DNA from: Ryuthela nishihirai
Lineage: Eukaryota > Arthropoda > Arachnida > Araneae > Heptathelidae
Reading direction: 5' to 3'
Length of the DNA: 64,000 nucleotides
NCBI GenBank assembly: GCA_038380435.1
Contig: JAWZYU010000030.1
Location: forward strand, 62,445,817-62,509,816
Below the pieces are notes generated by a model. The model ran no database searches and was not told the DNA's origin. It saw only the letters and a program-made list of their open reading frames with translations. The position numbers were made by a program, and so were the translations under genes. Positions 1-62,870 of the stretch are shown here, piece by piece; position 1 is the first letter of the stretch; every line of letters begins with the position of its first letter.

Positions 1-52227
<52,227 letters not shown>

Positions 52228-53010
52228 CATCATCATATTTAGCTCAACATAACATATCGCAACTTATTATGGAACCTTCCTAGGCAATTGTTGCTCTATA
52301 TCATTCAGCAATAGTATTAAGCACTGAGGAATAGCATTTCCTGGATTGTCCACAGAAGTTTACTTCTGGTCTCTGTAAATAGCCAGAATTTTTATGAACA
52401 GGGTATTTAAGTGGCGAAAGTTTCCATAGTGTGATATATGAGGTTAATTTAAAATGAACTTACTATAATGAACTGACACATTGTATATAGTGATATTTTT
52501 GGTGCAAATAAGACATATGCAACGAAGCATTATTACAACTGTTCATGGAAAGTAGATTTTGTGAGTGTTGACATAAAACAATGCAACAAGTATTTTATTG
52601 TTGATATACATTGATGTTTTTTAATATGTGGTTAATTCTGGGAACAACATCAACCTCAAGAATTCACTAAAATTTGTATATTTGTTTCATATATATATAT
52701 GATCATGAATTATATTTGATTTCAGCTCAGAAGAAAACGGGTTTATACATAATAAATGCAAATTATGTATTCTCTAGTTTGAATGCAAATACAATTATGT
52801 ACAACATGTTTTTTAATTGCATGAACAATAGATTAGCATCTTCATATGTCAGTATTTCCTCAAATGAGGGAAAATATATTAGTAATAATAGTTTACTATT
52901 GCAGTAGAATTTTAAATGAATGTAAATTAAGTTTGATTGATAGTAAAGAACAAATAAATCCCGGTGACAAAATATTTATAAAACTGTTAAATAAATGCAA
53001 AAAAAAAAAA
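52228..53010 (+). other. Probable NBEAL 3' untranslated region
   Basis: AT-rich sequence with no coding signal follows the stop codon. Candidate polyadenylation signals AATAAA occur at 52751-52756 and again near 52955 and 52991, the last followed by a 12-A run. Which one is used cannot be decided here, so the right edge is an estimate. The Ginger-like transposon begins about 0.5 kb downstream. Confidence 0.5.
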
Positions 53011-53512
53011 CAACTTCTCAGCTGGTCCAAAAATTGTTGTATTAATGCATCAAAAACAAATGCTAAATCATGTTTTTATTGTATTCAAAAATTATATGTT
53101 AATACTGAAAATGTTTGATTCAAGCAGCTGAAATGAAATAATGTAGTATAGAACTAAATGTGTAGAATTATTAACACTTTCAACAGTACCATGATGGGAT
53201 TCTCAGTCATAATTTTGATAAGTAGAATAGTTTTTTTATGATATGAACCTCCTTGATTGAGTAAAAATGACATGCATTTTTGTTTCATTGAATTACGTAA
53301 GAAGTTTTTACTTGTTTTGATGTAGATGTTGTAATGTTTCAACTAAGCCAAAGTTACTCTTTTAGTCAAACTTGGTGATCTTTTATCTTCATAAATCATT
53401 AAATAAATAAATAGAACAATTTCCTCCATGTGTTTGCCCATCATACTGCTCTCTTACTCTTTTTTAACTTTATTACACCAATTTTGTTGCAAAATTTTCT
53501 GATATATATATA

Positions 53513-55893
53513 TGTTACTGTGAAAGACCGATATCTGACAAATGTCGATATTCTCTGGTGAATGTCAGCATTCACATAGTCGCTTGGTGTATGTCCGAAA
53601 TATTTGCTAAATATCATTATTTCTCACTTACACCGGTAAATGTCGACATTCAGCATGCACTGATGGTGAATGTTGAATAAAAATATTTTTTTTACGTTAA
53701 GACAAAAATGCAACTTTTTAAATCATACTTTATTATTAAAACATATTATGATATATGTCAAAATAGGAGAAAGCTTAAGTAACAGCACATGTAAATAAAC
53801 TGTTGAACCTAAAACGAACAGTACATTCTAAATGAGAAAAGAAAATAATACCAATAATAAACTTACACATAAATTATGTGATTAACGTTATACAATCTTA
53901 TTTATTGCAACAACTTAAACTGTTATGACACTTTGAATTGCACAAGAGGCCCTTGCTTTTACAACTGCATTTAGTCATGGGAACTTCTTTTTGCAATTAC
54001 AGCGTGTATAGCCTTGCCCTCCACTTCTCAAATTAGTTGCAGCTGCTTCTCTCAGCGACATTTCTTGAGAAGAAATCTCATCTATGGAAAGGAACTTTTC
54101 TTACAAATTACGAACTGATTACAGGTATAAAGCTGCTTGAGGTTACCATTTTTGTTTGCTAATTTAGAAAAGTCGGAGTCTTCTATTCCAACAACAACTG
54201 ACAACACATTTTGGGCATCTGTACGACCACGGTCGACATCAGGGACTTGTATTCTTACGATATCACCAATTTGAGCAGGAGGAAATTTTCTTTTTGAGGT
54301 TCGTAACATTTTCATTGCATGCAGTAGAAGATTCTTTTTTGCGGCCACTCTTTTTATGGAAATAAACTCATGTTGTTTAGTCAGGGCTTGATATGAAGAC
54401 GTAGTAGGTTGCAGCTCCTCTTCAATATTTTCCTTTGGAATATGGTTTTCGGTATGGTCACTGCTCAAATTTTCTTCAAAAGTATTAACAATTTCTTCGA
54501 GCTGTTCTTCGGTTTCAATATTTGCGATTTGCTCACCAGGCAAAGATGACGATGCTATGCCTCTTTTTGGTTTAACGCCAAACAGGGCTTCATAAGGACT
54601 TTGGCGTATTCCTTCGTGGTATGTTGTGTTCTTGGCAAATTGAACAAAGGGCAAACCATCTGACCATTTATTTGTATCATTATCGTTCATCCATGCAGTT
54701 AACATAATCTGTATATCCTGATTGGCCCTTTCAACTGAGCCTTGTGTTTGACTATGACGAGGCTTTCCGTGAACTATCTTAACATCTTTCCACATAGTGC
54801 ATAGTTCAGATATGACTCGATTACTGAATTCCATACCATTATCTGAATGCAATATAGATGGAGCACCCAATGTTAAAAATATTTGAAGAAGATGATACGC
54901 TACTTCTTCAGCTGTCTTAGTTTTCAAAGGTCGTAACTGGACAAACTTCATTAAATGGTCTTGATACACCATTATGAACTTATATTCGCCATCCCTGTGT
55001 GACTGCAGGTCTATCAGATTGACTTGACATCTTGAGTTTAACTCCAAACTGACCATTGATTTCACAACAGTATCTTTTTTAGGTGCACTATGTTTCATTT
55101 GACATTGTTTACATAAATTTAAATACAACATTACAACTTCATATGTAATATTTTTATATTTAACTTACAATTCTTTAAGCATACGCGTTCTTCCTCCATG
55201 GCTTATTCTGATGTGAATTTCGGATAGTATACTGAACAATTCATCATTGGTAACACAATACTGTATATTCATTTCTCCTGGTTTTAATGGCACAGTTAAC
55301 TTCTTTTCATCATTAATTTTTAAAATGTCAAAACGTTTTAATCGTCTGTAATCCAAAGGTGTACTGCACTTAGTTTTAGTAGAAATCACTTCAGAAAGTA
55401 TTTTAGAGTACTTTTCTTGAGAAAAAAACAATTGTCTTCTCATTTACTCGCAATTAATGCACTAACTTTTCAAAAAAAAGATCGCGGTTCACTGCAGTAG
55501 CCATTCAATATAAATTAAGGTATCGGATAAAAAAAATAAAAATTAAGCAAACATTGCACACACCAGCAAACCTTGCATAAGACTGACAAACAGCAGAGTG
55601 TTCGAGAGTCTAACAAATAGATGCCACGTAGGATCACGTGACCCAAGGTGATCCTACGTGACCTCGCAGCAGAACAAAGGATTTGGCGTTTTTGTCGCCT
55701 CTCTGGCTGTGTCTTCTCGGCTTCTCGTTTCGACCCCCACCAGAGCTTATCTGTGCTTGTCGACATACACCGGTGATGGTCCGAATGTGTAAGAATATAA
55801 CCTAATATTCGGTGTTTCACCGACATATTTGGCATGTGTTGACATTCACCGGAGAATATCGACATTCTCTCATTTCAGTCTTTCACAGTAACA
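53513..55893 (-). mobile_element. Ginger-like DNA transposon (2381 bp)
   Basis: Both ends match the inverted sequence TGTTACTGTGAAAGAC (53513-53528 and 55878-55893), fitting the TGTNR ends described for Ginger elements. The insertion site is a TA run, so the 4-6 bp duplication (TATA) cannot be sized. Subterminal regions hold many GAATGTC / GACATTC words on both strands (e.g. 53557-53575, 53635-53655, 55838-55868), probable transposase-binding repeats. The coding part is an integrase pseudogene on the - strand. No LTRs or gag were seen, so this is not a gypsy retrotransposon. Confidence 0.9.
53898..55504 (-). pseudogene. Ginger-like integrase (KRBA2/SCAND3-like), broken
   Basis: Reading from 55504, the start MATAVNRDLFFEKL is followed by a frame break. 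The frame 55443-55165 ends HIRISHGGRTRMLKEL with the HH half of an HHCC zinc finger. A single TAA (55165-55167) separates it from the in-frame continuation, whose CC half is LCKQC. The integrase core (55131-54082) has IDLQSH, LHSDNGMEF and QGSVERANQD as the DDE triad; all three acidic residues are kept. After a stop at 54082 the C-terminus continues in other frames (SLREAAATNLRSGGQGYTRC, then CSCKSKGLLCNSKCHNS) to a stop at 53898. So: one nonsense change and about three frameshifts in an otherwise well-kept gene. Confidence 0.88.
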
Positions 55894-56365
55894 TATATAT
55901 TCCTACTTTCAAAATTAGTAATTTGATATTTAAGATACTAATGTTAGAATGATTATAGTATTTATATGGTTATTAGCATTGCAATCAAAAATGTTTCTTA
56001 ACTTCTAAAACTTGTTAAAGCATTTTCTGGAATAGATTAAAGATAGAAATCATGCCTAACACTTTTTTTATGAAAGAAGCTGGGATGATCTGAAAACATG
56101 CAAAGCTGGAATGTAAACTTTCTAGTTATTTTATTCAAATATAGCATTATGATTAAATGGTTGTGTTTACTGACTCATTTAATGTATATCACTTCCATTG
56201 AATGGTACAGAATGGTACTTCTATTAATTTTTGCATAATTTTGGAATTAGGCTAAATGTTTTTTTTTTTTAATGAATCTAAGCATTTCTTGTATATGTAA
56301 AGAAAATGAAAATGTATATGTTAAATCAATCTATAGTAAATACACAGATTACATGTAGATATAGA
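55894..56365 (+). other. Intergenic, nothing recognised
   Basis: AT-rich sequence between the Ginger-like element and the palindromic element at 56366. Confidence 0.5.
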
Positions 56366-56598
56366 ATTCAATAAATACATATGTGGGAAAAAGTTTTGCC
56401 AATGGTGTGGGATTCGAACCCACAACTCTAAATACATGCTGGAGTGCTCTAACCACTAATCCAACCATCAGATGATAAATTGTTTCCATAATGTGACCTT
56501 TTAGTGGTTAGAGCACTCTGGCATGTATCTAGAGAGAGTCATGGTCCCACACCTTCAGCAATAATACTGTTTTCCACATAAGTATTTATTTATTGAAT
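56366..56598. repeat. Palindromic tRNA-like foldback element
   Basis: The outer arms are inverted: ATTCAATAAATACATATGTG on the left, and ATTCAATAAATAAATACTTA read inward from the right. Each arm has a tRNA-like module reading outward from the centre. The left, on the - strand, has TTAGTGGTTAGAGCACTCCA and TGGGTTCGAATCCCACACC, a perfect B box. The right, on the + strand, has TTAGTGGTTAGAGCACTCTG with a damaged B region. The centre is about 45 bp of unique sequence. Confidence 0.85.
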
Positions 56599-57672
56599 GT
56601 ATATGTTAACCTATTGATGAATATTATAAGCAGTTTTAATTATCCTTAAATATTTTAATGATTTGTAAAAATTTTGCTACACAACAATTATTTACAATTT
56701 CCATGTGTTTCTGTAAAGTTTTAAAGGAAAAGTCTGAGAGGTAGTTTAATAGTAGACCAGCTTATGTAACTTGAACATAAGAGTGAGCTTTAGTTGAGCT
56801 CTGCCTTTAAACATTCATGATATTTTAAGGATACCTTATTGCAGTTATAATTTTTTTTTAAAAAGTGAAATTTATGGGTAATTACTGATTTACAATTATA
56901 TAGTTAAATTTATAATATATTAAATGTGACCCTTAAAAAATTATATGTGCATTCCTAAGAATAAAATAGTTAAAGAGTTTAAAGTTATATTTTAATAATT
57001 TGAACCCTTTCAGTGAAGAATATCAATATAATTAAAGCTAAATGTTATTTACAATTTATTGTGAAAGTGTATGCTAAAAAATTATTACTGTTTCATTGCC
57101 TCATATTTAATAAAATGCTTCTTTTTTCATTGCCTCAGCTTTAATAAAATGCTTTTTTTATAGTATTATGCTTTTTTATTAAAATTTTCCAGATAAATAT
57201 CTTAAATATAAGTCAAAACTGAAAAAAATTATAACTACTATAAACCAACTAGTGCAAACTTTTGTACTTCTATTTTGAAGTTGTACTGCAATCAAGGTAT
57301 TAATCAGAAAAGGAAGTGCCAAATGTAATCTTGCTGTAAAGATAGGTGATGTCAATTATAACTTCTGCTATTACTTTGTGATCAGAATGGAAAACTTAGA
57401 TATTTAATACATTCTTAGATATATGTCTCATTATTTTTAGTTGAATTACTCTATTATTACCACAAGGAATTAAAAATATATTTAATATTATAAGAATAAA
57501 ACTGAATTATCTCTGCTAACTATTTATGAGTCTCATGTTTACAGGATATTTCCTGTCCTACTATATTACTGAATTATTTAATCTTTACGAATTTGTTGCA
57601 TTATATACAATGCAATGCAGTGTTTGGTAATTAATGTGTCAACTGTTTAAAAGCTGCTGAATATAATTTTAA
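56599..57672 (+). other. Intergenic, nothing recognised
   Basis: AT-rich. A small tandem echo (TTCATTGCCTCA...TTTAATAAAATGCTT) lies near 57090-57155. Confidence 0.5.
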
Positions 57673-57743
57673 CGCTTTTACTCCCAAAATGCTGATATAT
57701 CAGCTCCAGTTATCAGTGTCTTGTATCATGGGAGTTAAAAGGG
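57673..57743. mobile_element. 71-bp TTAA-flanked micro-MITE
   Basis: TTAA lies directly outside each end (57669-57672 and 57744-57747). The inverted ends are CGCTTTTACTCCCA on the left, and CCCTTTTAACTCCCA read inward from the right. The short interior contains GCTGATATATCAGC, itself a palindrome. Ends starting CCCTTT and a TTAA target suggest a piggyBac-type element. Confidence 0.78.
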
Positions 57744-58164
57744 TTAATTCTAAGCAATATTTAATGATGCAGGGCTGACCCCAAGATACATGAGAAATAA
57801 CAGAATTCTAGGAGGGAGCTTTTTTATTATTGTCATCTTTAAAAATTTCATAATATTAATAACATTTTTTTTCATTGTGGTATTTTAGTTTTTATAACTT
57901 GTAAACAACAGCATATTGTTAAAAATGTCTTTTATTAAAAAATTCATCTTTAGTCAGCTTTTACATCATTTCCCAGAAGAGAACCAAGATACTTCATGCC
58001 AATCCTGTAACCATGCATATACTTATAGATAAAATAATGGATGCTCTCACTAGTTAATGTTCCATAAAATATTAAATGCAATTCAGAGATGACTGGGAAT
58101 CATACCCAGGTCATACCTAGCCAGATTTTGCACCTGAAGCAAGAAAATTGCTTTGCACTCCTAC

Positions 58165-58424
58165 CAATGCCGTCTTAACAGTATTGTAGGCCCCTGGGCA
58201 AAGCAATGCACTGGGGCCCTACCTACCCACCTACAGGAATAAAAATGTAAATGGTCAATAAAATTAAGCCTATAGATTTATTGGTATTTTTAACAAAATC
58301 AATATTTAAGCATAAAAAACATGTGCTGTAAAGCGAGGATTAATCAACACAAACTTTTGCGAAATTTAGAATCGTGGTGATCCTGGGCAACTGCCTAGTG
58401 TGCCCTTGCCTTAAGACAGCCCTG
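58165..58424. mobile_element. hAT MITE with perfect 8-bp target duplication (260 bp)
   Basis: ACTCCTAC flanks both ends (58157-58164 and 58425-58432). The inverted ends are CAATGCCGTCTTAA on the left, and CAGGGCTGTCTTAA read inward from the right. Interior GGCCCCTGGGCA and TCCTGGGCAACTGCC are GC-rich. An 8-bp duplication with CAGxG-type ends is diagnostic of hAT elements. Confidence 0.92.
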
Positions 58425-58432
58425 ACTCCTAC

Positions 58433-59729
58433 TAAATACTTAGTTTTTGTGCATAATTCGAAATTCTGTTGGAATGAATATCCCACTTTCCTCTATCTTG
58501 ATACAGCCCTGGTTGTATCACTCAGTTTTTTTAAATATGTAATAATGAATAGAGTATCATTCTGTCATAAAATAAACCCCATCTGCTCTTTTATTTAATA
58601 TCAAATTCCAAAAAATAATGAGAAATGCTTAGTTACTATTGAAAGTTGATTTGAATATTGCTATCTCTGTGAATTTCAGTTAATTTTGAATTGAGAATCT
58701 GTTAGAAAAAGGTTTGCTGTTATTCGCTGTATAGAAAATGATACTTTATTGGACAAAGATTTGATACTTATGCATTGTCTTCCCATTGCTTTCTTTCCAT
58801 TATCTAAGAGTCTACTAAATGGTATGAGACTTCAGAAGCAGAAACCTGCTTCTGAAGGTTCAATATAGTTATGACTATTATCAAAGCCATTATGGTTGTA
58901 CAGTTGCTCAGAGCAGATGTTCCTAGAAGGGTATCAGTTTTTCAATTTACAGAGTGTAAAGTGCAAAGTTTCAAGGAATCTGTTTTAGGTAAAACAGATA
59001 AAATTGGTAAGAAATTTGTATACTAAGAGCACTTATATCTTTTCTGCTCCTAATTCTCAGTCTTTGAATTAGGAACAAAGCATATGTGTTTAGAAGTAGT
59101 TTCACTTTGATATTTGCAAAAACAATGGGCATTATACATTTATGTAAGTATTCGTTCAAAATATTATGGTTGCATGTTATAAGTTGATAAATTTATGTTT
59201 CATTGAAAATTCTGTGAATGATAGTTCCTTGAAGAATTAGTCAAATTATTCTAATCGAAATTTTCATTGGTTTCACCCTGCTTTATTAGTGTTTTATTGA
59301 TTCAGGTTGGCACTTACTGCTTGCAACAAAGTGTAAAAGGTGCTGAAACAGTGAATAGTATCACATATAATATGCCATAGCTTTTGTCAATTGCAATTAC
59401 TTGTGGCTTCCTCAACCTACATTCTTTAAATTCGTAAAAAAAATTATATTTAATGTTGAATTTACCACTAGGATTTTAATACGTAAAAAAATACTTAAAT
59501 AATTATGTAAAATAGGTAAGTAATTGGATAATTGATTTGTGCCAAATAAAGTTCAATTTGTTAAGACATGAAATTAGTGGCGGAATATGCATCATAGTGC
59601 AAAATGGTAGTGAAGAATGTAGTAAAGATCTAGTAAAATTCAACAAACACATGCAGTAGACTTACACTTTCTCGCATATTCTTGTCAGCTTCTCTCATAA
59701 TTTAATATTATATTTTCTTAAATGCTGCA
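58433..59729 (+). other. Intergenic, nothing recognised
   Basis: AT-rich sequence with a short palindrome (CAGAAGCAGAAACCTGCTTCTG) split around 58832-58853. No gene or element recognised. Confidence 0.45.
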
Positions 59730-59857
59730 ATATATGCAGATAACATATTCAAGCAACAGATAAAATAGCCTTGTTCATATTGTTTAGAAAGTCATATATG
59801 CAGATAACATATTCAAGCAACAGATAAAATAGCCTTGTTCATATTGTTTAGAAAGTC
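59730..59857 (+). repeat. Perfect 64-bp tandem duplication
   Basis: Unit 59730-59793 (ATATATGCAGATAACATATT...) is repeated without any difference at 59794-59857. The exact match implies a very recent duplication, or an assembly artefact. Confidence 0.95.
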
Positions 59858-60539
59858 ATAAAAATAAAGTTTTGGCCTTGTAATTTAGGTATAACTATTT
59901 GTGCATACTACTAAAATATTTTAATAACTTAAAATAAGGAAACTTTTAACTAAAGTTTTAATTAGTAAAATCATATAATCAAATAATGATATCTACATTT
60001 GATTCAAAAGGCATATTAAATCTGAGTGTCACCTGAATTATTTTTCAAATTATAAATATGAAGCAATACAGGTTTAGATTAACTTTGTTAATTAGGAACC
60101 ATGCGAAGTGGTTTGTGGTAGTCAACATTTTCTTGCACTTGAAACGAAATCGAATATTTCTAGTTCAGTCATTCTAATTCTGGTCATTGCAGTTTTGAAC
60201 ATATCCTATAATTTACACTTCTTAATTCATACTGAAACATTTGTGTTGTCAGTGCCTCAATGAGATAGTCCTACAGTTTTAAATAGTCAATTAGTAGCTT
60301 TTTAATAAAGTAGCCACACCATTATCAATGCACTTGCAATTTGAAAGGTCCAAGAAATGTCAGTGTTTTGATAATCGTGAGTTGTGATATTTTATAGCTA
60401 CATGCAATAAATTTTTAGATATTTGATTCATCTTTAAGTAAACTATTTTTTTTTCAAAAAAAAAGAAGCATTAATAAAGTGCTATTGAAAGATATTTTTA
60501 ATTATGGCAGTAGAAAAAATAAATTTCCTTTTAAGTAGC

Positions 60540-60760
60540 TACTTGGAGGTCTGGCGGGACTTGCCAGTATATTATAAAGTGCATTATACCATAGAAAAGA
60601 CCCATGATAGTTAATCTCAGTAGAAAGATAATAAGCCATGGGAGATGTCAGCCAGAGAGGTGTAGATGTCATGCCTTATCTGGGATATGACCTTGGGTCC
60701 ATTTGTTTTGCAGCTAAATATGTTACACTCAGTCACTTAGAGTATTCCAAATAAAGTCAG
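60540..60760 (-). mobile_element. Very old SINE B-like remnant
   Basis: The order of weak matches fits an antisense SINE B: CAGCCAGAGAGGTGTAGATG, then TCATGCCTTATCTGGGATAT and GACCTTGGGTCCATTTGT, then a head-like ATGTTACACTCAGTCACTTA. Low identity. Confidence 0.45.
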
Positions 60761-61121
60761 ATGTTCCAGCACTATCTTTAACCATCTAAGGTTAATGTAA
60801 GAGAGAACTGGAAATGCATTTCTCTCCCACTGATATCAAGCTCTAGAGAAAATCTAAATAATGTACTTCCACTGCAGCATTAAGCCATTTTTTTTGATAA
60901 TTGTTAGAAATGTTTATCAGTTGATATAGATAATAGTAGTTTTTTTTTTGTTGCTGTTTTCAAATTGGATGGCAAAATTAAAATAGCATTCTAACAAAGT
61001 AATTTAAATGAATAAATTTAATATTGATCAGTAAAACAAAACATTTTTGAAGTTTTGATAGTGATACAGTACTATTTACTTGATGATGACAATTGTGATT
61101 CACCAAATTTTGCATTGCTGA

Positions 61122-61298
61122 CAGTGGCAGACTGGCCAGAGTGTCAGCTTGCCCGATGGCAAGTGGGCCCTGCGGGCCTCTGATGAAGTGGGCCTCCTTA
61201 AACATTAGACAATATGTTAAAAATAATGGTCTTATAGTTGTGAGTGGGCCCCCTTTTTTCTCCTGGCAACCAATATTTTTAGACCCAGTCCGCTACTG
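61122..61298. mobile_element. hAT MITE with perfect 8-bp target duplication (177 bp)
   Basis: ATTGCTGA flanks both ends (61114-61121 and 61299-61306). Inverted ends CAGTGGCAGACTGG and CAGTAGCGGACTGG (read inward from the right) are classic hAT termini. The interior is rich in GGGCC words (AAGTGGGCCCTGCGGGCCTC). No coding capacity. Confidence 0.94.
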
Positions 61299-61325
61299 AT
61301 TGCTGAGATAAAACTTTGGTAATTC

Positions 61326-61497
61326 TCATGAATGGGATTTAGATGAAAGAACAGGTTTAAGATCGACTTGTCTGTGAACATATATTACACAACAAACATA
61401 TATTAACAGAATACCATTAGCAACACAACTCAACAGCATTGGTGCTGTTTGTATCCATGCACCTACATCAGCTCCCAGCAGCACACAGGTCAGTAAA
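61326..61497 (-). CDS. Possible last exon of an unidentified minus-strand membrane protein
   Basis: From a possible acceptor (ATATGTAG at 61504-61497) an open frame of about 57 codons runs to TGA at 61326. It reads LLTCVLLGADVGAWIQTAPM then LLSCVANGILLIYVCCVIYV and HRQVDLKPVLSSKSHS. It contains one or two hydrophobic segments followed by a polar tail, as in a membrane protein C-terminus. Composition is less AT-biased than its surroundings. I do not recognise the family. It could equally be a chance open frame. Confidence 0.3.
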
Positions 61498-61789
61498 CTA
61501 CATATTGAATTAAAATCAATGGTGTTCTGCTGCAATAAAGAGTCTATTGCAAAACTTTTCTTAATTCCATAGTTAATGATAAGTGATATAAACATTTCAT
61601 TATCCACATTTACCTCTCAAAAACACACCTAGTTACATAATTCATACATGGAAAAAAAACATGGAAGACCTCAGTGAGCTATTTTAAACATTTACCAAAC
61701 TGACTTTCATTATAATATTTCAAAGTGAGTTTTATTCATATAATAGAAGTTAAAAGTTTTTTTTAAAATAATGATTTAAACTTTAAATG

Positions 61790-61885
61790 GTTTTGTGAAA
61801 AAAAGTTTCGCCAACATGCGGGATTTGAGCCCATGTCTCTCCAGAAAATGCCAGAGTGTTCTAAGACCAGTAAACTAACCTTGGC
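61790..61885 (-). repeat. Solo arm of the tRNA-like palindromic family
   Basis: The outer word GTGAAAAAAAGTTTCGCCAA is followed by a tRNA-like module on the - strand (GTTTACTGGTCTTAGAACAC, then ATGGGCTCAAATCCCGC). It is close to the left arm at 62345-62421. No opposing arm follows, so it is a half element or the ancestral single-module form. Confidence 0.7.
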
Positions 61886-62323
61886 TCTGTCTTTTCTCCA
61901 CTAATATGACTTATCGTTCTTCCCATGATTCCTGCATTGGCTTGGTGCTATCTATGATCTGGAATGGAACTATTTCTTTTTTATGTTGCGCAGAGTAAGA
62001 AGTAACTCACTTCATGCTGTTAGTGTTATTAATGATTTAATCAATAAATAATGTTGATTTATTATATAATATATAAATAATATTAATTTGTCATTATATA
62101 ATTATTTTTTATTTAAACTTACTGCATATTTATCTCTGCTCCAATTACTGCGAAAATAAGCATTTGGACTCTTTGAATCCATATGCATGAATGGGGGGGT
62201 CGGGAATACCTTCCATAACAAAATAAAAATGACTAATTCATTATAAGCCTTTAAGCCAGTGCATTACTAAAATATACAAAGGAATTTGGCCAACTAACAC
62301 CTTTTAAGCAAATAAAAACAGCC

Positions 62324-62522
62324 TATAAATCAATAAATATTTTGTGGAAAAAAATTTGCCAACATACAGGAATTGAACCCCCAACTCTCCTGAAGCATGC
62401 CAGAGTATTCTACCATTGAACTAATGTTCAATGGTAGAATGCTCTGGCATGATTCTGGAGAGATGCGGGTTCAATTCCCATATGTCAGCGAAATTTTTAC
62501 ACAAAATATTTATTGATTTATA
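62324..62522. repeat. Palindromic tRNA-like foldback element, best copy (199 bp)
   Basis: Two arms of 98 and 97 bp (62324-62421 and 62426-62522) are inverted around a 4-nt centre (TAAT). The outer ends read TATAAATCAATAAATATTTT in both arms. Each arm holds a tRNA-like module starting at the centre and facing outward. On the + strand the right arm has GTTCAATGGTAGAATGCTCT, resembling a tRNA-Gly 5' half, and GGGTTCAATTCCCAT with a perfect B box. On the - strand the left arm has GTTCAATGGTAGAATACTCT and GGGGTTCAATTCC. The arms differ by roughly ten bases plus small gaps. Confidence 0.9.
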
Positions 62523-62870
62523 AACGTTAAAAAGTAGAAGGTAATGCTGTGATTGTCATTTATGTTTAAAAAAATAGCTTTTATAGCAAAATATTTTCGC
62601 AATACTGATGAATTGCATACACATATTCTATAACTGATGTTGGGTCCATCTTATTACACTTATATATATTTAGACGTAGTATGTAAAATTAGATGCTTAA
62701 TTAAATATTTGGACCTATCTATACTTAAGTCAGTATTCAGCATGTATTTCCCAAATGGCAAATTCTCTTTCAAATATCTGTTGTACCTGTAGGCATTCCA
62801 ATTAGGTAGCTGTACATCAGATTTTCTTCAATAGCCAATATGATACTGATTCGAGTGTCATTTTCTTCAG

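Noticed and set aside
55515..55865. 116-codon minus-strand open frame
   Set aside because: It lies in the terminal, repeat-rich part of the Ginger-like element and has no domain; it is sequence of the inverted end read as codons.
53513..55893. Gypsy-type LTR retrotransposon
   Set aside because: Only an integrase is present, the ends are inverted rather than direct, and no reverse transcriptase, protease or gag was seen.
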